This document shows, in pieces, positions 9,719 to 20,300 of a stretch of DNA of 64,000 bases. This DNA is from Bimuria novae-zelandiae CBS 107.79. Lineage: Eukaryota > Ascomycota > Dothideomycetes > Pleosporales > Didymosphaeriaceae. Location of the stretch: NCBI GenBank assembly GCA_010015655.1, contig ML976675.1:1-64000 (forward strand), read 5' to 3'. The notes under the pieces were generated by a model. That model saw nothing but the letters and a program-made list of their open reading frames with translations, made no database searches and had not been told where the DNA came from. Numbering within the stretch: position 1 is the stretch's first letter; each line of letters starts with the position of its first letter. The position numbers and the translations under genes were made by a program.

Positions 9719-11433
9719 TTACTGACTTTGCAGCGGCAGAACCTTGCCCTGATCCACGATGATCTGCTCGTCAAGCTTCGAGCCGATGTCCCCATACTCC
9801 AGCCTCTTCCACGTCGATATCCGGCCTTGATTGGTATCGACCTCGAACAGGCGTATCCGCCGATGGTATCCATCATAACCGCCGTAGCCGCCGAAGCCGC
9901 TACCACCAGCGTAGCACATCCACAACTCGGGATCGCTTTGCGGATTCTTGGAAAGCATGCAGTAGTCATTTGCGTGGTCGTGACCGCAAGACACCACTTT
10001 GATCCCTTGCTCTACTAGCGCATCTTTGAAGTGCGTGTTAAAGCGCGGCGCCGTCACGCGCTCCTTCCATTGACCGAGGCGTTCGTTATCTGTGATTGCG
10101 TATTCGGGCAGGGGAATGTGGATGAAGGCCATGTCAAGGTGGATGTGCGCGTACTTCATGTGCGATTCTTTGAGACTCTCTGCAGCCTTGGTGAACCATT
10201 GGATCTGGTTGGGTTTGAGCCAGTCGTAGCCCTTGTATTTCTTCTCATCTGGGGAGTATGCGTGGGTATCGAGGAAGTACAGGGTGAGGGCGGAGTGTTT
10301 GCTAGAGCCGTGGGCTTGCACCTCGACGTAGTAGTTGCCTACACCCATGCTGCCATCGATGGATGTGGGTCCGGCTTCGGAAAGCGAGTAGGGCAGTGAT
10401 TCATAGAGTTGCATTTGGACGCCACGGCTGAGGACGCCCTCGTCATCATGATTGCCGAATATGGCAGCATACGGAATCTTGCGCTCGATGAGAACTGATG
10501 TGATCTTGAACAGAGCCTGCATCTTTCAGTTAAACTTCAGCAGTAGCGTATGGAGAACTCACGCTAGGCACGTCAGGAGCCGTGCCGCCATTGACCTGGT
10601 CGCCAGACAAGACGACCATGTCGGGCTTCTCATCATCGAGCACTCTCTCTATGAATTCCATGGTTCTAGTGTCAGCATCACAGTGGCCTCCGTTGTAGTC
10701 CGGCGGCTCAGGGTCTCTGCATGGGCGAACGCCAGTGCTTAGGTGCAGGTCCGATATTTGCATGATCTTGAATTTGCCGTCCTTTGTGATCTGAGGGACG
10801 GGTTTCTTGATCGCCTCCGGCTGTCCTCTTCGGATCGAAATGCGCGGCGACTTGTCCTCGCCACCAGTGTCCAAGTGCAGCGCCCCATTCGGGACCAATT
10901 CCCAACCAGGCCGAGATTCTACCGCATCTGCGCCAAACAATACGTCCACCGCCGTGATGGTTTTCTTCGAGTCGCTCGCATGCCGCTTGGCCGACCGCTT
11001 GATCCATATGCCGGCGGGTCGCGATTCCCACTTCTCGGACGCTTGCGCCTTTTCTCCCATAGCAGGGTCCAGCTTTCCTGTGCGCACATCCACAATCACT
11101 CTATCTTCTTCCGTGAGCTCCTCCTCTTTCTTGCGCTTGATATGGACATAGGCCTTTGACACCCAACCCGTGCCCAGATAGAGGTCCTTTTCCACGCGGT
11201 GCCATTGTTCTTGGTCAAGCTGACACTTTGATATCGGATTTAGCGACGAGCAGGTTTGTATGGTAATATCTGTGATTACGAGGCCTTCGTGGTGGAGTGG
11301 GAGGTGGTTATGGACTGCCGAGGGCAGCACTCTGTAGCGGCTGTCGAGAAACAATACAAGAAGGAAGACGGTGAACACGAGTATCCCGAGTTGGACTGAC
11401 GTCCGGACCTTTCTTTCTGGTTAGCAAGGCCAT
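9719..11433 (-). CDS. DCR2: DCR2-like metallophosphatase, single-pass membrane
   Basis: This is a calcineurin-like phosphoesterase related to yeast Dcr2/Sia1 (phosphatases linked to G1 progression and the unfolded-protein response). Metal-binding motifs appear in order: MQISDLHLSTG, VVLSGDQVNGG, AIFGNHDDEG and VVSCGHDHANDYC. A hydrophobic N-terminal segment (GILVFTVFLLVLFLD) suggests a membrane anchor. The main exon runs to 10563; the second runs from 10522 (or 10516) to TAA 9719-9721. The intron is only 40 nt, or 46 nt if the downstream CAG acceptor is used; both keep phase. The natural start appears to be ATG 11433 (MALLTRKK), but it is one base out of frame with VRTSVQLGILVF, so one extra base near 11410 is suspected. 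Without it the longest frame begins at a GTG (11378). It is divergent from the methyltransferase gene. Confidence 0.88.
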
Positions 11434-11743
11434 GCAGCTGAGGTGGGGGAAGACATGCGATTCTGCGCGGCGCCGGCATGGCTGGGCACCTCCGCGGGGA
11501 AGCTGCTGATCTCACACTACGGTTGCGGCCAGTCGATGGTATTAATAAGATCTAAGGTCCGTAATAGCCATAGTCGCATGCGTTTGAGCGTTCCAACGCG
11601 AGGAAAATGTGAGGCGTAGCGGTGCAGGTGACTTGTTTTGACGTCTGCAAGTCGACGGTCGTTCTGGCCTGTTGCTTGGCTCCAGCTCCAGTGCCACCCG
11701 GGCTCACCTCCGCTCCGCAGCCAGATCCCTCCCTAGTTTGTAC

Positions 11744-13158
11744 ATGCAAGCCATGCACTTTTCAAGGCCAATTGTGCGCGCATCTGCGCAGCTACGTACA
11801 TGTCCGGTTTGTAGGAACCTTACGACTAGTTCTTTCCGCAGTCGAGCTTTCCAAGGCAAGTATGTTGCTCGCTCTTTCCTACCAATTACTGCTAACGATC
11901 TCGCAGAGGGCGATGTCGTACTATTGAAAGACAAGAAGCATGCAGCCCACGAAGGGATATTGGTCAGGCTTCAGGCGCTTAAACAAACACACACCCATCG
12001 CGGAAACATAGCACATACAGATGTTATTGGGAAAGAAGCGCGGCAGCTTGTGCATTCGTCCAAAGGCAATGCATATCGCATCCATGAGCCTACCCTAGCA
12101 GAGTACGTCCGACTTACTCCTAGACTGGTTACTCCGGTGCGTATACCGCACCAATACGCTCTGCCTTTTATGCATGAAATTTGCAAACTGATAAGCTTTA
12201 GATCTACCCTTCAGATGCTAATCTGATTGTGTCTCTTCTGGACATTCACGTCGATTCGTCCGCGAACCAACCCAATGGCAGCACCCCAATAAAAATACTC
12301 GAGGCAGGCACCGGCCACGGTGCGCTTACCTTGCATCTTGCACGCGCCATCCATGCCGCAAACCCGCCTCTTCCCAAGCTCCCAAGCTATGCTACCGAAC
12401 AAGAGGTGGAAGACCCTGTCTACCTGGGAGAGTCTGTTGCAGACCTACAAGAGGCAAACGCGGAGTCCTGGCGGGCAGGCCGTGGAGCCATCGTGCACAC
12501 GCTCGATATATCCGAAAAACACTCGAAGCATGCGCGAAAGATTGTTCAGGGCTTCCGAGACGGCATGTATGCCGGAAGCGTGGACTTCCACGTTGGCGAC
12601 GTCGCTTCCTGGATAGAGAGCCAGCGAAAATCAAGAAAGGCTGAAGACCCGTTTCTGTCCCACGTCATATTAGATCTCCCTGGTGCAGACGGCTATCTGG
12701 AAACCGTAGCGTCCGCGTTGAAGGTCAATGGTCTGCTTGCAGTATTCAACCCAAGCATAACCCAGATTGTGGAATGCGTGGAGAAAATCCGCAACGACAA
12801 GATGCCCTATCTACTCGACCAAGTCATCGAGCTAGGCGCTAGTACCATTCGCGAATGGGATGTCAGAGCTGTGCGACCTCGGGCGACTTTGAAGAAAGCA
12901 GAGCAGAAAGATTTGTCAGACTCTTCGTCCGGCGAGGAGCCAGTAGACCCAGTCAAAGGACAACAGGCTAGGGATGATGAGCTGGCACAAGACCTTGCCA
13001 AAAATGAAGAGAAGTGGGCAACCATTTGTCGCCCCAAAGCTGGGCAAGAGGTTGTCGGCGGTGGATTCCTAGCTCTGTGGCGGAGAATGGAGCCCGCCAG
13101 CGTTGCTGAGTCCCCGGAGTCGGTCAAGGCGGCTACAGATGAGGCCGATGTTTCGTGA
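11744..13158 (+). CDS. tRNA (adenine-58-N1)-methyltransferase, Trm61-like, mitochondrial
   Basis: Three exons, 11744-11855, 11907-12136 and 12202-13158, give 432 aa. A Rossmann methyltransferase core carries motif I KILEAGTGHGALTLHLA (about 145-161), and later HVILDLPGADGYLETV and a C-terminal GGGFLALWRRME. In the Trm61/TrmI family these bind S-adenosylmethionine and methylate A58 of tRNA. The N-terminal EGDVVLLKDKK segment is the family's small beta domain. The leader MQAMHFSRPIVRASAQLRTC is Arg-rich and acid-free, so mitochondrial targeting is likely (compare TRMT61B); cytosolic Trm61 has no such leader. Intron 1 begins GCAAGT, a GC-AG intron, and is 51 nt without an in-frame stop; intron 2 is an ordinary 65-nt GT-AG. 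A TTG-started longer frame upstream is not needed. Confidence 0.85.
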
Positions 13159-13566
13159 GTACGAATAGATCAATGCACAACGTAACCAGTTCACCGCTGT
13201 ACCACCGTAACCGCGAGCGCGGAGCTGTCAATTCGACGTAGCTGACCCATGCATGTGGATAAACGCGCGCCACGTGATGTCTCTGTCATGGTACCCCGCG
13301 GCAAGCTTCGAACTTTCTCGTCCAGCAGACAGAGCTTCGAGTTCAGCACTATCACGCGCAAGGCAGCGGGCTCCGGAAAAGACAATGCATTTTGTGTGCT
13401 GGCACTGCTAAGACGGCTGCGCGCGCTCCTGATTGGCTAGAGCGCCGACCGGGAAAGCGCGACCTGCGGTGTGTGAACGCTCACTGGAGGATCGCGTTAA
13501 ATAAGAGCACCTCTGCCCACCTCACACTGGTGCATCTCCACCCCACCAGTTTCCTGTGAAGCGAAA
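13159..13566. other. Intergenic/promoter region
   Basis: No credible gene. A short plus-strand ORF (13249-13440) lacks family features, codon continuity or context. The region serves as the 3' flank of the methyltransferase and promoter of the next gene. Confidence 0.5.
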
Positions 13567-14261
13567 ATGAGCGGTGCGGGCGAGAACCGGTAACCTTCTT
13601 CCGCCCTGTCTTGTTGTTGAATTTCGGCTCTGACCATGCATAGGAGCAGCTGGCAGCGGCCACAGGGACGGGGCAACCGCACCTCGGGCTCGAACAATCA
13701 GAACAAGGATGGTGGGAGACAGCAAAGCGTGTCTTCGGTGTCAGGCAATGCGTGGAAGGGCAAGAGTGCTGGTGGCGCACAGGCGCAGGCACCGAGTGTG
13801 CCCACCGAGCAACATGTACCCGTGAAGGACTTCAATGCCGGCGAGGTCAAGGACTTCTTGAAAAAGAGTAAGCGCAGAGCTTGCCTTGGGTCGTTTCGTG
13901 GAGTTCCGAGCTTCATGACGACAGCTTGGGTCGCACCACTTTCTGAAAAGCTTCAGCTAACGTGCGTCTAGGGTACCTTGATACCGCCACAGGTAGTGCC
14001 TTCGTTCACCGCGTTATCACGGACCGCAGAGCTAAATCCATTTCAGACCAACCATCCGCATACCACAAAGTGCAAGGCGACTCGGTAGCCAAGAGATCCA
14101 GCGGTGCTTGGGGCTCCCGAGGTAGGCTCTGGCATACACGAGCTGGGTACGGCATCAGTAACACCACTACAGGCAACATGCCACACCTCATGCCCAGCGG
14201 GCAGAACTTTTTTACGCAGCTGAAGAAGCAGCTGGCGACCCTCGAGCAGGGCAAGTCGTAG
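13567..14261 (+). CDS. Small conserved hypothetical protein, five exons
   Basis: Exons are 13567-13589, 13644-13867, 13972-13992, 14047-14121 and 14173-14261 (143 aa). All four introns (54, 104, 54, 51 nt) are GT-AG, and the phases close exactly to TAG. Exon 3 is a 21-nt microexon coding for YLDTAT with split codons at both ends. The N-terminal half is a disordered Ser/Gln/Gly-rich segment. The C-terminal half is compact and looks conserved: DFNAGEVKDFLKK, SAYHKVQGDSVAKRSSGAWG, GNMPHLMPSGQNFFTQLKKQ. I recognise no catalytic motif. The exon-by-exon fit, rather than a single ORF, is the evidence for the gene. Function unknown; no signal peptide or membrane segment, so a soluble intracellular protein is inferred. 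Confidence 0.8.
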
Positions 14262-15282
14262 ACCCAACACAATCGTTTCTACGCGTTTCCTTTCAGCGGC
14301 ATACAAGGCATAATGGGCGTTCACTGGCTGTAGCATTCTTCCCACTACATTGTACTTTGAATGGTAGCTGCTATACGAAGACAGCTCAACGTTCAGAGGG
14401 ATGATAAATTCTGTAAATCAGGCATGGGCATTGCAGCAGCAGGCGTTGGCGGAGCATGGCGGTTTACATCACGGTATTGTAAGGATACCCATCTATCTGG
14501 ATTCTCATCAAGGGGCGTCGCTTTGCATTGAGAAGAAAGGAATGGATTTAGGCATGGCAAGCGGTTCATATTGGTAATACAAATGGTCGCAAACGGCTGG
14601 TTGTTGCGGTGTTGTGATGTGGATATATCATCAACCCTGGAACCTCGATGGAACCTTGGAAAAGCTGAATACATGTGAACCTAGACGATCCATGGACGCG
14701 TCATCGAATGGCGACTAACGGTCCAGGTCATCCCAGCGGTTGTTGGGGAATATGTGCTGGGTGTTATAGTTTTTTTTAGGGATGAGACGGATGGGATAGT
14801 GCAACGCGTTGTCATGACGGAGCAGCGGCGGAGTTTGCCCCTCGACCCGTCAACAAACAGACACTGCACAAGAGCAGACTCGCCGGCTGCCCGCCAAACC
14901 ACATTTTCGGTTTGCCTCTGCACTTGCTCATTATTTTAAGCGGTCCGGAAGCCTGCTCGCCTTACCGACTGTCGCACTCGCTGCATTACCGGCAGCCAAG
15001 ACCAGCGATACAGCACATCCATTGATCGCATTCCACACGCTGAGACCCACCGCCCAACGCACGCTTCGCTACCCCTCGTTTGCGGCAGCAACTTAATCCA
15101 CGGCATCGGGAACACCCAGGAAGACCGCAAACATTGGGAGCGCACGTTTCTACGTTGCGTGGGAACGGAATCCACACACGGATGCTCATCTACACCGGCC
15201 ACGGCAACAGACCCACCTCCGCCGCTTTCCTCGTGCTGGCGCTGTGTCCTTTGCGGCGCGCAGCAGATCTCTATAGGGCATC
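14262..15282. other. Intergenic region, about 1 kb, no gene seen
   Basis: Short ORFs occur on both strands but none has a recognisable domain, consistent splice structure or signal peptide. The final 300 bases are C-rich on the plus strand, as in the leader of a filamentous-fungal gene, and probably form the 5' region of the gene at 15283. Confidence 0.5.
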
Positions 15283-16526
15283 ATGTCCTCACCACCACAG
15301 ACGCCCCTCCATGGGCTTTCTTCGGCGCACCGCCGAAACCCCTCGAGCCTCGACATGTCTCATACCGCGTCCTCCTCAAAAAGGAACTCTTTCCGCCGCC
15401 GCTCTTCTGGATATTCCTCTATAACACCGCGCTTATCACAAGAATTCGATAGCCCTGCACACAACTTCGACGGCGGCGGAGACGGCGGTTTAGGGAACTT
15501 GGCTGACGAGCTGGGCGAACTGGATGACTGGGATGAAGATGAAGACGGGGTAGGAGGCGAATACGAGGACGATATGGACCTGCCGCACGAGGGTGAGAAC
15601 GACGTTGGCGTAGCAGTAGACCACGACGGGAGTGTGGGCGCTGTGAACGGTGTCAGGGACAGCGGAGTCGCGATGCAATCTTCCTCGCCTGCGCCTTCGG
15701 GGCTCAGTCCGCAATCTGCGGTCAAGAATCGAAAACACCAGAGACAACACTCGCTTTACGACGGATCAGACTACGGAGACGACTCGGACTTGGAGGCAGA
15801 CGAGGGCATCTCGCCTGCGCTGGAAAATCGCATGGCGGCTATCGAGAGCCTGGCAAGAAGAGGCATAGAAGAAAATGGCAGTGCGACCGATGGTGTGGTT
15901 ATGCGGGTGACAGAACAACTGCGCGATCTCGGGAGTCAAATTGGCATCGAGAACGGCGCGACAAGGTACACCTAGTTCGCACCAAAATTTTGCTACGGAA
16001 TCCTAACTCAGAATGCAGGTTGAAGACGGCCCATGACGCCCTCACGACGCACCTTACACACCAGTCTCGCACTCTTACTTCCGCCACTGCCGTCATGACC
16101 GGGCCCCGCGCCATTATGCCCCCCGCCGAAGAAATTGAAGTCCTTCTCCCAATGATAGAAAGCACCCTCGAGCTCATCCCGCATGCCTCACCACAAGTCC
16201 TCGTGGCCCTGTCCCAACTCACGCACTCCACCCGCGAACTCCTCGAACACTTCTCCAATGTATCCGACTCGCTACATATGTCGCGGCAAAAGGCACTGGA
16301 GGCCAATAGAAGGCTACGGTCGAGCAAAGACCAGCTGGCCGAGTGGAAGAAAGACATGGACGCGAAAGAGTTCGGGATACAGTTTATAGAAAGTGGTAAT
16401 TGGGATCGACGGCTGAGGGAGAGAGAAGCAGGAGCAGCGTGTGGTGACGTGGTGAGCGGGTTCGAGGAACAATGTGGGCTGTGGAGGAAAAAGCTCTGCG
16501 AGGGGCTGGGGGTTGCGAGTGCGTAA
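15283..16526 (+). CDS. Acidic, Ser-rich hypothetical protein with coiled-coil C-half
   Basis: Two exons, 15283-15965 and 16019-16526, are joined by a 53-nt GT-AG intron (donor AG|GTACAC, branch CTAAC), giving 396 aa. The N-terminal 150 residues are disordered: Ser/Arg-rich (SSSKRNSFRRRSSGYSS) then very acidic with Gly (LGELDDWDEDEDG). The middle carries SLYDGSDYGDDSDLEADEGI. The C-terminal half is helical (LENRMAAIESLARRGIEE; VTEQLRDLGSQIG; TRELLEHFSNVSDSLHMSRQ) and ends in an amphipathic region rich in Lys and Glu. No enzyme motif, signal peptide or TM segment is seen. A cytoskeletal or nuclear scaffold role would suit the architecture, but I do not recognise the family. Confidence 0.82.
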
Positions 16527-17392
16527 GATCTTGCGCGTCCGCCATGTTTTTCTTTTGTTTTAAAGCCGCGATTGATATTGCGTCGCTGACGGGCGTGTGT
16601 GCGCGAGTAGGTGAAGACTTCCCTGAAGACACATCAGATACTCCGACTAAGAGCGGCACGACGAGGGTACCGAAGGAAACGGAGATGAGGGTTAAGAACT
16701 TCAGCTGCCCGTTCCGGCCCGGGCATAGGACCTTCGACTCGGGGATCTAGGACTGCAACTGATTCATTGATTCATTTGTTACACCAGTATGCGCATTTTG
16801 CAGCGGGATGTTGGGCTGGCTGTTTGGCAGGTGTAATACCCCTTTACATTATTGCTGAGGGCCTGGCGTTTAAAGGCGACGACGTACACTGGCTAGATAG
16901 GCGGGCGTCTGTGTTGTCACCACATGGTATCATTGCCGATATCTTCAATTGCATACAGGAAAGCATTTTCTTTTTGTTACCATAGCAGCCAAATTTGACA
17001 TAGGCAAACACTGATATTGTATAAACATCTAAAATAATTCGCGGAATAACCGGATATCGCGGTGCACATGGCATCCTTTGCGAACCCGCCAACGTTACCG
17101 GCAGCGCGTTTTGTGACCGTGATATGAGAAATAGTTATGGTATGTGGGATGTTCAGCGGGACAGGCTGATGTCATATTGGTCGGCGGGCAGGCGCGACCC
17201 GGTACCCTGCAACACGGCTAGCCCTGAAGGAGCACTCTATTTTGACCTAACTGTTTACACGCATGCGGCCTCGGAACACGCCTCCAACATTTGTCTTGTG
17301 CGACGGCCCACGGTTGGTTTCTTCCTATAATGTATAATCTACACCTTCTTTGACGATTTACGCCTACATACGAACCACCGAAGACGCCAAAC
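16527..17392. other. Intergenic region upstream of separase
   Basis: An ORF at 16767-16985 has a hydrophobic start but no further support. The last 60 bases are C/A-rich, typical of a leader, and the separase ATG follows in an AACATGGC context. No RNA gene or repeat was recognised. Confidence 0.5.
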
Positions 17393-20300
17393 ATGGCGAA
17401 AGGAGACGCGACAAGAACGCGCCTCGAAAACATCGAGAACGAACTTCAGTCTACAACTACGTGCAGCGCCGCGACGGTCGCAGAGCTTCAGAGGCTGCTC
17501 TCTGGAGAGCTGGCACAATCGGAGAAAGAGAACATACATTCCAAAAGCGCAAGAGCGCCCGCAGCACGATGTACGGCCCGCAGTAGGCCTGCCACAGCGA
17601 CAGCAACGAGGGTTGAGGATGTCGCCAGCCCGTCGCCCAGTCTTTCAGCCCGAGAGCGCTACATCCTCGCCACACAGACGGTTAACGTCACCCTGAAGTC
17701 TCTTTCCGACGCGCTCAAGAGCCCGCTTGCTCAGCGAACGGCGCAACCACCGCCAAAGTCGAAGCCTTCTCCGGACGTCGCGACGAATGCACAGAAGCCT
17801 CAAAGATCTGGGCTAGTACATTCCAAAAGCTCTTCGATTTCACACTACCCCTTAAAGGAGCGCTCTGTCGGCCAGATCACCAATTCGCCTACGAAGCCCA
17901 AGCCGTTGCGCCGCTCCTCGTCCTACTCGACCTTCACCGGGCACCACCCCGGCCTTGTCGCCACTGCCGAATGTGCTAGGGTGGCATTCGCATACTTGAG
18001 TACACCGGAGGCTCTCAAATTTACTGGGAAAGATGCGCCTGAGTTGGCGCTGGAGAATGGACGGCTGGCGCTTGTCGGGAAGCTGGTGACCCATGGCTTG
18101 GACAGTCTTGCGGTTAGGGAGATGCGGCTGTTGAAGAGGAGTTTAGAAAAATACCTTGGCCGTCAGAGTGGAACAGACGATGCTCGAACTGCCCCTAGCC
18201 GGGCTGCATCCCGACAACCAGCTCCGATGGAGAAGGAAAGCTTAGCATCGCTCCTGGACTATGGTGATGTCGATTTCAACAGTACGGCGATACCCATTAT
18301 TATCAACCTGCAAATCTATGTCCTGCGCCTGATTGCGAGAGTCAAGCGCCCACATCTGGTCGACGAGGTCTGGAAGTACCTCAAGATGTCACATCCTTCA
18401 AGCCCGCCGAACCTAGTTTTGCACATGGCAAGAGAGAAGGAATACGGACCCAAAGCCGCACGCCAGCTAGAGTCCTTGGCCCAAACTATCCTTCACGTAT
18501 GTCCAAATATCTCCTCCTCTGCCGATGATGAGCAGCTTCAGCCGTCTCCGGACATTGTTCTGTGTTTGCAGCATCTAGCTTTTGGGATCCGACAACGATG
18601 GTGGACACTTGCTCACCATCAGGGTGATGAATCAAAAGAGCTGATTGAGCCGTTTGGGAAGTGTCTTGTGGCTTTTGCAAGGCGTTCAACGCTGCCTGCT
18701 CTAAAAAAGTACAAGCTTGCGGAATCATTGTACTCGAATCTGCTTGGTGCCGGAGAAAATACCGACTTCTCCCGAAGAGATGGGAACGGCCCGTCTGGTC
18801 TCAGGAACTCAACGCTCGCCTCATTGGCACGCACCGCCAATCTTCCCGACGAGGCACTCCGTTGGCTAGGGACGTCCTCTTCTACGACTACAGAGTCTCC
18901 GGTAGCAGCCACAATTCAGTCTGTCCGTATCGCAGCTATCTCCCTCGAAGGTTGCCTCAAAAGCAACTTACCCATTAATCTGGATGCGAGCGTGGAGGCT
19001 GCTCTAGATGCGCTTTCCGGTAGCTTGAACGGCGCGGTAAAAGACCTGGAGACCCTCTTCATAGAAGTCCATGCACTACGGCGCGTAGCGACCAAACTTC
19101 TCTCATCGATGTTCACGAAAGAAGACTCCAACTCTTTCCTGGTACCTCAACAACAATGTGTACGCATTGTTGTGGCGAGCATACGCTTCTCGAGACGGTT
19201 CATTGGAAGTCAGCCTCCTAGCGATGCCCCTCAGAAGAGCAAAATATCATACCAGGCTCATGTAGCGATAGCTGCTAGGGTTGTGTGGGGGGTGACCGAG
19301 TCTGTTTCTGCTTGCTGTAGGTTCCCAGTAACTTTGGAGGACACGTGGAAGGAGCTTGATGCATTGATCCAAGACTCTGCACAGTTCTTGTCACAGGTCG
19401 AAGAAGGGGCAGTCGAAGGCGGACATACCAACACAGAACCAGCGCAATCTCCTTTTGTCAGGTTTTCAAACCTGCACTGGAACCTCCGTCGACAGCTGCA
19501 GAAGCCAGGTTTCGAGCCCGTCTCCGCTTTAAATGCAATGCAACGCTCTACCGCTCTTCTCGAATCAAGACCCCCTGCGGAACAATATGCCGGGCAGCTC
19601 GGTTACAAGTTTGAACGATTAGCGGAGGAACTGGCAAATCATGGGCAGATTACAAATTCTCGCCTTGCGTTCAAGCAGTGTATTCAAATTCTGCTCGATG
19701 ATGGACTAGTCTCCGCGATCGTTGAAGCAACCTCGAAGCACCACGTCAGGCAGGTGCTTGAAGGTGGTCACTCACTCGGTAATATCGGGCGACTCCTCAG
19801 GTGTTACGGCCGCTCTTTTGCGAAACACGGTCTAACTCAGCCTGACGAGCTCGCCTTCTTTGACGACAACAACCATGCGGATGTTGTGCGGGGTGCACTT
19901 CTCGAGTGGCAGTTAGGAACGTACCAACAGATCCTATCAAAACATCGTTCTTGGGAACCTGCACTCAATGTATCGATACAAGTCATGGTGGAGCGACTTT
20001 TGAGCATTTACCAACTTTCTCGGTTCCCGATTAGACGTCAACGACTACATCTACTTCTTTTGCAGCTATCGCACATCCATCCTGACGCAATATCGAAGGC
20101 CTACATTCAAGCCAACTTCCAACGAGAAAGCACCGTGGATGTTGACGAGACAGCCGATCGAAATCTATCACGTTTTGGAGATCATCTGAAAGCTTTGCTT
20201 ACCCTGAAAGCATTATTACAGCAAGGCGATGTAACAAATGAGGCTTTTCGAAACTGCTTTAACACCTGGCAACGTATGCTGGATTCTGCAAAATCATGGG

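Noticed and set aside
13249..13440. 63-aa plus-strand ORF between Trm61-like gene and the five-exon gene
   Set aside because: No domain or splice signals; likely promoter DNA.
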